Part shown: positions 55,601-63,698 of the stretch, one piece after another | How the letters are laid out: every line of letters starts with the position of its first letter | Numbering within the stretch: position 1 is the stretch's first letter | Assembly: GCF_014451325.2 (NCBI RefSeq) | Contig: NZ_JACSCH020000021.1 | Location: 20,377 to 84,376 of the forward strand | DNA: 64,000 nucleotides | Source: Streptomyces sp. CB02980 | GTDB lineage: Bacteria; Actinomycetota; Actinomycetes; Streptomycetales; Streptomycetaceae | Direction: 5' to 3' | Notes under the pieces: generated by a model | Told to the model about the DNA's origin: nothing | The model's database searches: none | Seen by the model: the letters and a program-made list of their open reading frames with translations, nothing else | Made by a program: the position numbers and the translations under genes

Positions 55601-58600
55601 AGCGCGAGAAGAACGAGGCCGCGCACCAGGCCGCCCTGGAGGAGGGCACCACGCCCATCGAGGGCGGTGCCTCCAACTGGCCGGCGCTCGGTGAGCGCGA
55701 GGAGCAGATCCTCCTCGACGCCTGTGGTCAGACCTGTGTCGACGACTACCGGAAGGGCCTCGCGGCCGTCTCCGTGAACGTCGTCGAATGGGCGGGCGCC
55801 AACGGCGGGCAGATCCTCTTCGATCTGCTCGACGCCGCCGAGGTCAAGGAGTGCCTCGCCGGGAACGACGTCGAGGACTGCCTCTGGGAGCTCGTCGACA
55901 TCCCGTCGTCCGCCGTGATCGTGGGCCGTATGCCCGCGCTCGCGCTGGCGATCGAGAAGGTCGCCGACGGCATGCGGACCATCTTCAACGCCGCCGACGA
56001 CGCGCTGCGCAGGCTCAACGACCTCGCGGCCGTCATCAGCGACGTCCGCTCCACCCCGCGCCTCAACAGGTGCCTCGCGGGAGTCGCCCTGCACGCGGGC
56101 GGCGCCAAGACGAAGGCCATGGCCATCCAGGGCCTGACCGGCGGCGACGCGGGTCTGGAAGCCGTCATCGGCGAGCGGGGCTGGATCGGGTTCATGCCCC
56201 TGGGGCAGGCCAACGACCAGGACCGCGAGGCGGGTTACCTCTACCTGGACTCCTTCGCGGCCCAGAAGGCGATCCTGGAGGACGCCAACCGGCCGTACGC
56301 GATGAGCTCGTTCGACGACGGGATCACGCTGCACGCACCGGAGTTCGGCGCCGACATCAGCGCCTACACCGCCGCCACGCAGGCGAAGCTGGCCGGCCGG
56401 ATCGGCTGGGACGCGCACACCAACGCGAGCCCCGAGGCGATCGCCAAGGCCCGCCAGATCACCGAGCAGAACCGCGGCAAGGACAGCTGGCACGACTTCG
56501 CGGCCGACTTCATGCTGCGGGACTCCAGCGTCGACAACACCCGCTTCTTCGGCGGTACGACCTCCACGGACATCGCCACCTATCTGCGGCACGGCGGCTA
56601 CCCCGCCCAGAAGGTCACCGAAGGCACCCCCGAGTTCCGCGTCGAGGTCGAGAACCTCAAGCAGGCCTGGGCCACGTGCAACCACGCCGACCCGGTGGAC
56701 CCGCGCCACGCCCTGAGCGAGGCCGTCTCCCAGGCCTCGGCCGAGTGGGAGTCGGAGTACGCCGGTCAGGCCGCTCCGCGCGCTGTCATCATGCAGGCGG
56801 AGGCCGACGCGGCCGCCGCGACCCGGACCGCCACCGCCACCATGATCGAGGCCATCGGTCAGGCGTGGCGCGCGGACCAGATCCTGCGCTGGCAGAAGTA
56901 CTGGCACGACCAGCTCGAAGCCGACCCGGACCACATCCTCAAGCCGAAGCAGGCCCTCTTCGACAAGGCGAAGACGGACCTCGCGAACGCCCGGGGCAAG
57001 GTCCAGGCCCTGGTCACCAAGGCCAAGGAGCAGGCCGCCCTGGCCACCGCCGCCTCGCAGCGCGCGGTGACCGGCCGGCAGCAGGCCTGGGCCATCGCGG
57101 ACGCCTCCGAGGTGCCGCGCGGCCGTGGCCTGATGTACGCCCAGCAGTCGGTCCAGGTGGCGCGCGCCTCCGGCGCCGCTGCCACGGCCGCGGCGAAGGC
57201 GACGGAGACGGCGCTGAACGCGGCGAACGCCACGGTCTCGACGTCGGAGGCGCTCCTCGCCCTGGCGCAGACCGAGGCGCACGCGGTGAACACCGAGTTC
57301 CGCCGCATCGCCGCGCAGGAGGCCGCCGCCCAGGCGAAGGCCGCGGCGGACAGCGCCGACGCGTACGCGGCGTCGGCGGCGGCGAACGCCGCGACCGCCA
57401 AGAAGGCCAAGGAGACGGCCCTCGCGGAGGAGCAGGACGCCAAGAAGGCCGCGGCCGACGCCCAGGCGTCGCGCGCGGTGGCCGAGCTGGAACGCGCCAA
57501 CGCGGCGGCCTACCGGGCCACCGCCGAGCGCGAGCGGGACAAGGCGGCGGGCCACGAGGCCGACGCCGTCGCCCAGGGCCGGATCGCGTCCGACGCCCGC
57601 ACCTCGGCCGAGGCGGCGGGATCCACGGCCTCGTCCAAGCGGGCCGTCGCCGAGCAGTCGGAGCGCGACGCGGTCGCCGCCCGCGACGACGCCCTTGAGG
57701 CCGAGCAGCGGCGGGACTCGCTGAACGCGAAGGCGGCGGCCCTGGAGGCCAACGCCGACGCGGACGAGGGTACGGAGGCCGCCGAGGCCTCGCGCGCCGC
57801 CGCGACCGACGCCCGGTCGGCCGCGAACACGGCGACCACGGCGGCCACCAACGCCCGCGCGTCGGCGAACGCGGCCACGGCCGCGGCCACCGACGCCCGC
57901 GAGGCGGCCACCAAGGCGCAGGGCTCCGCGTCCCGCGCGAAGGCGGCGGCCGACAGCGCCTGGGCGTCCTACTGGGTCGCGGCGGGTTCCGCCGCCGCGG
58001 CGCACGTCGCGGCGGCCGAGGCCATCGACGCCTCCGAGGCGGCGGCGGCCGATGCCAAGGGCGCCAAGGAGCAGTCGGAGAAGGCGTCCGCTGCGGCCAA
58101 GGTCGCCAAGACCGAGGCGGCAGCCGCCCGTTCCGAGGCCGCGCAGACCGCGGCCTGGGCGGCGACCACCGCGGGCAAGGCGCTCGCGGCGGTGCAGTCC
58201 TCGCTCGCGGCCCGTGACTCCGCGGCCGCGGTGAACAAGCCGGCGAACGAGGCGATCTCGCTCGGCGGCCCCTTCCAGGAGGTCGACAGCTCCGCCGCGT
58301 TCGCGGTGCTGACCGGCCAGCAGTCGCTGACGATCGCTCAGCAGCAGGCCGCCGCGGCGGCGGCCACGGCGAACCAGGCCGAAGGGTTCTCCGCCGAGGC
58401 GAAGGCCCTGGCCGAACAGGCCGCCGCGGACATGAAGCTCGCGGCGCAGGCCTCGGCGGCGGCCGCGGCCGACGCCTCCCGCGCCGCCAAGGCCTACCAG
58501 CGCGCCCAGGAATCGGCCGCCCAGGCCGCGAAGGACGCCAAGGAGGCCCAGGCGGCGGCGGGTCGTGCCGACGGCTACGCCATGGCGGCCGGCAACGACG

Positions 58601-59955
58601 CGTTGAAGGCGTCGTCGGCGGCGATGGACGCGCAGGCCGACGCCAACGCGGCGGCCGCCGCGGCGACCGAGGCGGAGAAGGACGCCGCCAACGCCCGTGC
58701 CGTGGCCACCAAGGCAGAGGAGGACGCCGCCAGCGCCCGTGCCACCGCCACCAAGGCGGAGGAGGACGCGACGGCGGCCGAGACGGCCGCGGCCAACGCC
58801 AGGGACGCGGCGGAGGAGGCCCAGGACGCTGCGGACCGCACCGAGAAGGGCGGCAGCAGCGAGCAGATCTCGCAGGGTGTCACCACCGGCATCAGCGATG
58901 TGTGGGCGGTTCTCGACCACATCGAGTACATCGGCGAGCCGAAGAACGTCAAGAAGGACAACTGCAACCCGATCATCCACATCGGGGACTGCAGGATCAC
59001 GTCCGACGTCACGTACAAGTCGCACGTCGACGTGTACATGTGCATGGTGTCGTGGGAGTCGTACACGGACACGGGCAGCTGCCCGGCCGCGGAGACGTTC
59101 TACCTCGGCCCCGAGGTGACCGAGGCGGAGACGAAGACGCTCACGGTGACGCTGACGATGACCGAGTTCAACTCGGGCATCGATCCGGTCGACATCCTGC
59201 TCGGCGACTTCATCGGCTGCGCCAAGCTGATCACCCCGGGTGTGTCGGGCGGCAGTTGGGGCGACTGCGCCTGGGCGGCGAGCTGGTTCGTCGGCGGTGC
59301 CCTGTTCAAGGGGGCCAAGGCCGCGGTGATGGCGATGGACGCCGCCATCAAGACCGGCATTCGCTTCACCGAGGCGTGGGTGGCGCTGCGGGCCATCGGT
59401 CTGACCGAGGGCGCCATCGCCGGTATCGGTGCGAAGCTCATTCAGCGGCTGCAGAAGGCCTGCGAAAGGGTCGACAAGGTCACCCCGGCCTCCTTCTCCC
59501 TGGCCGCATTCTCCGCCTCCAGCGTCCCGCACAATCCGGGGTGCTGGGTCGAGCCCGGCGGTCCCGGCGTCTGGAACATCTCCAAGGAAGGCGGAAAGAG
59601 CGCCCGCGCCATTGCCTACGAGTTCCAGATCACCGGAGTTCCCGAAGGGTTCGGGTATCTCCTCAGGAACACGCCGAACCCCAAGGGGGTGCTGAAGCTC
59701 GACGGCTACAAGGACGGTGTTCTCCTTGAGGCCAAGGGGCCCGGCTACTCCAATATGATGAACTCCTACAAGCCGAAGGTGGTGGAGGAGGACTTCGTCA
59801 AGCAGGCGAGGTACCAGGTCGAGGCGGCGCCGAACACGCCCATCACCTGGCACATCGCCGAGGAGGACGTCTACCTGGAGGCCAAGCGGATCTTCGGCGC
59901 GACGGACGATCTCAAGCGGATCACCGTCGTCCACACGCCGCCGACCACTCCCTAG
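52606..59955 (+). CDS. Giant secreted coiled-coil protein 2 with Tox-REase-5-like C-terminal nuclease
   Basis: A 2,449-residue paralogue of the preceding gene with the same signal peptide start (SLLRDPGRRRRRIRSALAR) and the same doubled module (RLDRC at 66, RLNRC at 1152). After the second coiled coil it diverges. A Cys-containing beta segment (about 2090-2190) comes first, then a hydrophobic pre-toxin linker (WAASWFVGGALFKGAKAAV), then a final domain of about 140 residues. There, Asp2366 in KLDGYKDG with Glu2375 and Lys2377 in VLLEAKGPGY fits the D-ExK core of Tox-REase-5 nucleases. The ATG at 52606 follows GCAAGGCAGAAC, identical to gene 1. Delivery of a DNA-cutting tip to rival cells is the likely role. 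Confidence 0.85.
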   Translation: MSLLRDPGRRRRRIRSALARATGITALLTASAVLVGAIQASPVAAADTEPEQDTGFGRNSIGEDRRLDRCLTGVALHVGGPLMKAKAIEGLTGTETRLRETIGDIGWIGFGPLGVARDADEDAAGVYSDLVGARRTALDDANKVYRESAWASDDMEWHAPAFGADVTYFTGVTQKELAWQLGWDGHSNASPEAVARARALMEENRGKDDWHDFYVDFMLRDSEVNNTRYTGGTTSSDIASYLRHGGYATETPAKDSPEYRVEVENLKQAWAACDFQNPVDPRRVLNDPVMSAMVEWEQEYAGQATQRAEIIQAEADAALATREAADDMVEAIGLAWFADQILTWREYWTDLLARDPETIFDKPDQAMYDKATADLARTRTDAAAAVASAKAWAAKATTASQKAATAQQEAWAVADTAHVPRGRGLMYAQQSVQVTRASAAAAAAAAKATETAMNAANATVATSDALLAKAQTESHAISTEFRRVAAEEAAAQAKAAADSAEANATAAAESAATAKAARTTAEEKRDKAKTAAATAASERAKAETEKATAVASRTKAATERTKAEQAEQRASTQQTTAKNADTAAGTATADASAKRKAADEKAKAAQTAREKAVAALRTKQATAARAAALEAAATAAAGTAAADETRAAATAARTAANQAVAAATAAQTAADQATAAAVSARSAATTAEGAAERAQANAGSAWSAYHSSLGAASTAHAAAAVALDASQDAATRADNAATASENATTLAKKAEQESLAAGTSAAEAVKSAATVVGRAYAAGQAALAARDSANAAVAASSEAISIGTPYKEKDSSAALAVLVGQSSKTLAEQQAAAAEAKATEAAAAAESAQQAAAQATGDAKLAAEAAARAASDSVRAVEAVTRAQASAADASDAQKGAKSASDAASGHAQQAGNDALTARGTADDASSAAVEADREAAAAEKHAAEANEKAGRSSEAAEEAARKAAEAEKEAKDAETKAGDAAGDSSAAEEAARKAEEEQREKNEAAHQAALEEGTTPIEGGASNWPALGEREEQILLDACGQTCVDDYRKGLAAVSVNVVEWAGANGGQILFDLLDAAEVKECLAGNDVEDCLWELVDIPSSAVIVGRMPALALAIEKVADGMRTIFNAADDALRRLNDLAAVISDVRSTPRLNRCLAGVALHAGGAKTKAMAIQGLTGGDAGLEAVIGERGWIGFMPLGQANDQDREAGYLYLDSFAAQKAILEDANRPYAMSSFDDGITLHAPEFGADISAYTAATQAKLAGRIGWDAHTNASPEAIAKARQITEQNRGKDSWHDFAADFMLRDSSVDNTRFFGGTTSTDIATYLRHGGYPAQKVTEGTPEFRVEVENLKQAWATCNHADPVDPRHALSEAVSQASAEWESEYAGQAAPRAVIMQAEADAAAATRTATATMIEAIGQAWRADQILRWQKYWHDQLEADPDHILKPKQALFDKAKTDLANARGKVQALVTKAKEQAALATAASQRAVTGRQQAWAIADASEVPRGRGLMYAQQSVQVARASGAAATAAAKATETALNAANATVSTSEALLALAQTEAHAVNTEFRRIAAQEAAAQAKAAADSADAYAASAAANAATAKKAKETALAEEQDAKKAAADAQASRAVAELERANAAAYRATAERERDKAAGHEADAVAQGRIASDARTSAEAAGSTASSKRAVAEQSERDAVAARDDALEAEQRRDSLNAKAAALEANADADEGTEAAEASRAAATDARSAANTATTAATNARASANAATAAATDAREAATKAQGSASRAKAAADSAWASYWVAAGSAAAAHVAAAEAIDASEAAAADAKGAKEQSEKASAAAKVAKTEAAAARSEAAQTAAWAATTAGKALAAVQSSLAARDSAAAVNKPANEAISLGGPFQEVDSSAAFAVLTGQQSLTIAQQQAAAAAATANQAEGFSAEAKALAEQAAADMKLAAQASAAAAADASRAAKAYQRAQESAAQAAKDAKEAQAAAGRADGYAMAAGNDALKASSAAMDAQADANAAAAAATEAEKDAANARAVATKAEEDAASARATATKAEEDATAAETAAANARDAAEEAQDAADRTEKGGSSEQISQGVTTGISDVWAVLDHIEYIGEPKNVKKDNCNPIIHIGDCRITSDVTYKSHVDVYMCMVSWESYTDTGSCPAAETFYLGPEVTEAETKTLTVTLTMTEFNSGIDPVDILLGDFIGCAKLITPGVSGGSWGDCAWAASWFVGGALFKGAKAAVMAMDAAIKTGIRFTEAWVALRAIGLTEGAIAGIGAKLIQRLQKACERVDKVTPASFSLAAFSASSVPHNPGCWVEPGGPGVWNISKEGGKSARAIAYEFQITGVPEGFGYLLRNTPNPKGVLKLDGYKDGVLLEAKGPGYSNMMNSYKPKVVEEDFVKQARYQVEAAPNTPITWHIAEEDVYLEAKRIFGATDDLKRITVVHTPPTTP

Positions 59956-59962
59956 CCGGTGC

Positions 59963-59994
59963 GCCGGCGCCCCCGGATCCCCGGGGGCGCCGGC
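59963..59994 (+). terminator. Hairpin between giant gene 2 and its small downstream gene
   Basis: A perfect 14-bp GC-rich inverted repeat (59963-59976 with 59981-59994, loop ATCC). It could partly terminate giant gene 2 transcription and so set the ratio to the small downstream gene. Confidence 0.7.
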
Positions 59995-60021
59995 CCCGTG
60001 ACCCTTCGTCTGGAGAGACGC

Positions 60022-60408
60022 GTGAGTTACGACATCTTCGTGATGCGCTTCGAAGGCGGTGAGACGGCTCCGCTGGACATGGCCGTCGCGTACGAGGTCC
60101 TCGACCCCTTCGCGGTGGCGCGGGAGGCGGACTTCCTGTCGGTGAGGACGACGGACGGCGAGGAGGCGGACGTGTACTTCAACCCCCCGGCCGGCATCAC
60201 CCTCAACCGCTTCGGGGGCGGCGGGATCATGGACCTCCTGGCCGTCCTGCTGCGACGTCTGGACGCCGTGCTCGTCGCTCCGGGAGGGCCGGTCGTGGTG
60301 CCGCGCGCCGAGGTCGGTCGGCTGCTGCCGGATGCCCTGACGGACGGCTGCCCCGTGGTCGTCGCCGGCACCGGCGCGGAGATCGACCAGGCGATCAGAG
60401 CCGCCTGA
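60022..60408 (+). CDS. Small cytoplasmic protein, candidate immunity protein
   Basis: A 128-residue acidic protein without signal peptide or membrane segment. It opens SYDIFVMRFEGG and contains DVYFNPPAGITLNRFGGGG; I do not recognise the family. The GTG at 60022 has GGAGAG four to five bases upstream. Its place directly after the nuclease-tipped giant gene, on the same strand and 66 bases away, is the standard position for the immunity gene of a polymorphic toxin. That role is inference from position only. Confidence 0.6.
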   Translation: MSYDIFVMRFEGGETAPLDMAVAYEVLDPFAVAREADFLSVRTTDGEEADVYFNPPAGITLNRFGGGGIMDLLAVLLRRLDAVLVAPGGPVVVPRAEVGRLLPDALTDGCPVVVAGTGAEIDQAIRAA

Positions 60409-60421
60409 ACAGGCCTTACGC

Positions 60422-60467
60422 GAAGGGGGGCCTCCCCGGTGCACCCGCACCGGGGAGGCCCCCCTTC
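60422..60467. terminator. Strong bidirectional terminator
   Basis: A perfect 21-bp inverted repeat (60422-60442 with 60447-60467, loop ACCC) lies between the convergent small gene and the lipoprotein gene. It marks the right edge of the giant-gene unit. Confidence 0.9.
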
Positions 60468-60477
60468 CGTGTCGTCG

Positions 60478-61206
60478 TCAGCCCGTCGCGTCCGCGATCC
60501 GCTCCAGCTGGGCCTTGATCACCGGCTCCGGGATCGCCGCCTTCTTCGGGTCCAGCATGTTCACCCCGTAGAACGCGGCGACGATGCCCCCGCTGCGGAC
60601 GACCGTGTACGTCATCGGCACCTTCTGCTTGCCGATGTCGCCGGTGATCCGGTAGCCGACCGCCTCGTCGCCGAGCTTCGGCGCCGGGAGGCTCTCGACC
60701 CTGCCGTAGGTGAGGCCGAGGGTCTTGAAGCCCTTGGGGCAATCGGTGACGGCCGTGCGGAGTTCCTTCATGACCCGGGTGGCGTCGGCCTCCGAGTGCG
60801 AGGCGAGCCACATGGAGCCGACGGTCGCGTTGGTCGCCTCGCCGGGCTGGAGGGAGCGGTGGACCGTACTCACCGCGGGGAGGTGAGTGAACCCGCCGAT
60901 GAGGCTGGCGAGGGGCTGACAGGCCTTCTGGTCGGCCTGCATGCCGCGGCCGGCCTCGACCTCCGCCTTGGCTATCTTCTTGGCGTCGAATCCGGCGGTC
61001 ATTCCGGTGATGGCGACCTTTTCGAGGGCCTTCCCGTCGAATGCCCCGAGACGCTTCGCCTCGGCGGCCTCCTTTTCGTCGGCGCTCTGCGTCGCGCTCG
61101 CCTTCGGCTTTTCGGCGGGGGATTCCTTGGATTCGCCACTGCACGCGGTCGCCGCGAGCAGGGCCGGCAGTACGGCGAGGATCGGGAGGGCCCTGCGCAG
61201 CTTCAT
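60478..61206 (-). CDS. Lipoprotein with PknH-type sensor-like domain
   Basis: A 242-residue lipoprotein: signal KLRRALPILAVLPALLAA, lipobox ATAC with lipidated Cys22, then a charged Lys/Glu/Ala linker. The remaining 170 residues have two further Cys (in DQKACQPLASLIGG and AVTDCPKGF) at a spacing that recalls the extracellular PknH-like sensor domain of actinobacteria. That assignment is tentative. It is monocistronic and convergent with the giant-gene unit. Confidence 0.75.
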   Translation of the reverse strand: MKLRRALPILAVLPALLAATACSGESKESPAEKPKASATQSADEKEAAEAKRLGAFDGKALEKVAITGMTAGFDAKKIAKAEVEAGRGMQADQKACQPLASLIGGFTHLPAVSTVHRSLQPGEATNATVGSMWLASHSEADATRVMKELRTAVTDCPKGFKTLGLTYGRVESLPAPKLGDEAVGYRITGDIGKQKVPMTYTVVRSGGIVAAFYGVNMLDPKKAAIPEPVIKAQLERIADATG

Positions 61207-61302
61207 GTTCTTTTCTTTCCTGGCGCCTGTTTCACGTGCAGATCAAAACGAAATGATCTTACCGGCGGCAGGAGGGATTCCGCGTTACGGTTTGGCCTCG
61301 CC

Positions 61303-61977
61303 TCATGCCGTACCGGACATGTCCGTCAGTTCGGCGAGTTCGCGTTCCAGGTTCTCCCGCGCCTTCTCCTCCCAGACCGCCGCCCCGTAGGGCGTACGGA
61401 AAAGGCGGGGCAGTCCGAGGAGTTGGCGGAGGACGGCGGCGCGGCCCGTGCGGAAGGCGTCGTCGGGGACGAAGCCGTACTCCTCGCGGACCGCCGCCGT
61501 ATACCCCCCGTACGTATCGGGACCTGTCGCCAGGATCGCGAGGTCCGCGTCGCAGAGGGTCTCGCCGTTCAGGTCGCCAGGGGCCGGGTCGTGAGTGATC
61601 GTCAGGCGGACCAGGCGGGCGACCTCCGCGACCTCGTGCGGGGTGAGTCCGGCCTCGGTGAGCGCCTTCTCGGCGAGGACGGCCGAGCGTTCCTCGTTCT
61701 CGGAGCGGTCGGGGCGGTAGACCGCGTCGTGGAACCAGGCGGCGAGCCGTACGAGCTCCAACTCCCCGCCCTCGCCGCCCTGATCGGCGAGTTCGTCGAT
61801 GCGGGCGAGGACCGCCCGGAGGTGGTCGACCGTGTGGTAGCGGCGCTGCGGCTCGGCCCAGCGGGTCAGCAGGTTGCGGCCGTACGGGGTGGGGTCGGGG
61901 CCCTCCCGGCCGGCGCGGGCGGCGTGCAGGGTGGAGTTCCAGCGCTGGAGCAGCTCGGGGTGTTCCTCGGCGGTCAT
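61303..61977 (-). CDS. HD domain protein, predicted metal-dependent phosphohydrolase
   Basis: A 224-residue HD-like protein. RRYHTVDHLRAVL supplies the first His ligands, AAWFHDAVYRP the HD pair and ETLCDADLAILAT the distal Asp, as in a family of predicted nucleotide phosphohydrolases. The frame extends upstream, but the ATG at 61975-61977 begins the family sequence. The substrate is unknown. It is divergent from the MFS gene. Confidence 0.85.
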   Translation of the reverse strand: MTAEEHPELLQRWNSTLHAARAGREGPDPTPYGRNLLTRWAEPQRRYHTVDHLRAVLARIDELADQGGEGGELELVRLAAWFHDAVYRPDRSENEERSAVLAEKALTEAGLTPHEVAEVARLVRLTITHDPAPGDLNGETLCDADLAILATGPDTYGGYTAAVREEYGFVPDDAFRTGRAAVLRQLLGLPRLFRTPYGAAVWEEKARENLERELAELTDMSGTA

Positions 61978-62054
61978 GAGGGCATTCTGCCCGGCGTGCG
62001 GGCCGGAAGGCTCGCTTCCCCCGCGTCCTCGGCAGCGCTTTCCCCTCACTCTTA

Positions 62055-62109
62055 CATACCCCCCATGGGTATGCTACGGTGCTGCGCACAGGTACCCCCT
62101 AGGGGTATG
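62055..62109. promoter_or_regulatory. Two CsoR-like palindromes before the DHA2 efflux gene
   Basis: CATACCC and GGGTATG (62055-62061, 62067-62073), and TACCCC and GGGGTA (62093-62098, 62102-62107), lie about 36 bp apart. TACCC...GGGTA palindromes are typical operators of CsoR/RcnR-type repressors. They sit 55-110 bases before the MFS start and probably overlap its promoter. Confidence 0.55.
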
Positions 62110-62164
62110 CCCCGAGTCCCGGTCGGGACCGCTCGGGGGTCGCAGCGAGTGAAGGGTCAGGGCA

Positions 62165-63595
62165 ATGTCAACCGTCAATCCCCGGCGCTGGTGGGCACTT
62201 GTCGTGCTCGCCGCCGCACAGTTCATGGTCATCATGGACACGTCGATCATCGGGGTCGCGCTCCCCGAGATGCAGAAGGACCTGGGCTTCTCGCAGAGCG
62301 AGCTCCAGTGGATCTTCAACGCCTACGTGATCGTCTTCGGCGGGCTCCTGCTCCTCGGCGGACGCCTCTCCGACCTCGTCGGAGCCCGCAAGATCTTCGT
62401 GGCCGGCTGGGTGGTCATGATCGCCGGCTCGGTCCTGGCCGCCGCCGCGCAGACCGCCTGGGTCGAGATCGCGGGCCGTGCCGTCCAGGGCGTCGGCGGT
62501 GCGCTCATCGCGCCCTCCGCCATGACCCTGCTGATGATCCTCTTCATGCACGACCCGAAGGAGCTCGGCAAGGCGATGGCGCTCTACGGCGCCGCCGCTC
62601 CGGCCGGCGGTACCGCGGGCGTCTTCCTCGGCGGTGTCTTCACCGAGTGGATGAGCTGGCAGTGGGTCTTCATCATCTACATCCCGATCGGCCTCGCGAC
62701 CCTCGCCGCCACCAAGCTCCTCCCGAACGTCGAGTCCCGCCGCGGCTCCGTCGACATCCTCGGCGCCGTCGCCGTCACCGCCGGTCTCGCGCTCGCCGTC
62801 TTCGCCGTGGTCCGCGCCCCCGAGGTCGGCTGGGGCTCCACCGGCACGATCCTCCAGCTGGTCGGCGCCGCCGCCCTCCTGATCCTCTTCTTCGTGATCC
62901 AGAAGAGCATCAGCGAGCCGCTCATGCCGCTCAGCGTCTGGCGCGTGCCGCGCCTCGGCTCGGCCAACCTGGCCATGACGCTGCTCGGCGCCGCCTGGAT
63001 CCCGATGTGGTACTTCCTCAACCTGTACCTCCAGCAGGTCCTGGGCTTCGGGGCCTTCGAGTCCGGTGCCGCCCTGCTCCCGATGACCGTGCTCCTCATG
63101 ATCTTCATGACGGCCATCACGGCCCGGCTCATGATGAAGGTCGGTGCCAAGCCGCTCATCGCCGGCGGTCTGCTGGTCCTCGCCGCGGGTCTGGTCTGGC
63201 TCGCCGCCGTCCCGCCCACCGGCTCCTTCCTCGTCGACGTCCTCCCGGCCTCGCTGGTCGCCGCGCTCGGCATGTCCCTCGCCTACATCCCGACGATGAT
63301 GACCGCCATGTCCGGCGCCCCGCAGGAGCAGGCCGGTCTCGCCTCCGGCATCGTCAACACCACCTACAACGTCGGCTCCGCGCTCGGTCTCGCCGCGCTG
63401 ACCGCCGTCGCCATGTCCCAGGGCGCCGACCAGCTCGGCAACCTGCCGAAGCTGACGGACGGCTTCTCGTCCGCCTTCATCGGCGCCGCGATCATCGCCG
63501 CCGTCGGCGGTGTGATCACCCTCCTCGTCATGAAGAGCGACAAGACGGTCGCGGCCGCCGCCCCCGCGCCGCAGGGCGAGAAGGTCTCCGCCTGA
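62165..63595 (+). CDS. MFS transporter, DHA2 (EmrB/QacA) family
   Basis: A 476-residue drug/H+ antiporter with about 14 membrane segments. The opening FMVIMDTSIIGVALPEM and motif A (GGRLSDLVGARK) place it in DHA2. The ATG at 62165 follows GAAGGGTCAGGGC. Two palindromes of CsoR type upstream suggest metal- or thiol-responsive repression, though no repressor gene is next to it. A long hairpin follows the stop. Confidence 0.92.
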   Translation: MSTVNPRRWWALVVLAAAQFMVIMDTSIIGVALPEMQKDLGFSQSELQWIFNAYVIVFGGLLLLGGRLSDLVGARKIFVAGWVVMIAGSVLAAAAQTAWVEIAGRAVQGVGGALIAPSAMTLLMILFMHDPKELGKAMALYGAAAPAGGTAGVFLGGVFTEWMSWQWVFIIYIPIGLATLAATKLLPNVESRRGSVDILGAVAVTAGLALAVFAVVRAPEVGWGSTGTILQLVGAAALLILFFVIQKSISEPLMPLSVWRVPRLGSANLAMTLLGAAWIPMWYFLNLYLQQVLGFGAFESGAALLPMTVLLMIFMTAITARLMMKVGAKPLIAGGLLVLAAGLVWLAAVPPTGSFLVDVLPASLVAALGMSLAYIPTMMTAMSGAPQEQAGLASGIVNTTYNVGSALGLAALTAVAMSQGADQLGNLPKLTDGFSSAFIGAAIIAAVGGVITLLVMKSDKTVAAAAPAPQGEKVSA

Positions 63596-63604
63596 CCCCC
63601 GCCC

Positions 63605-63652
63605 CGAAGGGGCCGCCCGATGTCCACCCCCGGACGTCGGGCGGCCCCTTCG
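63605..63652 (+). terminator. Terminator of the DHA2 gene
   Basis: A 21-bp inverted repeat with one G-T wobble (63605-63625 with 63632-63652) about 10 bases after the stop. Confidence 0.87.
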
Positions 63653-63698
63653 CGCATCCCGTTCCCGCGACCCGCGCAGCATCCGGAAAGGAACTTCC

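Noticed and set aside
46000..58800. Short repeated DNA patches that might look like a CRISPR or minisatellite array.
   Set aside because: The repeats are in-frame coding heptad and module repeats with no spacer structure and no cas genes nearby.
44960..60450. Very long open frames on the minus strand opposite both giant genes (2,393 and 2,613 codons).
   Set aside because: They mirror the Ala/Glu/Lys codon bias of the plus-strand genes, translate into Gly/Arg/Leu-rich low-complexity sequence and have no start signals or family motifs.
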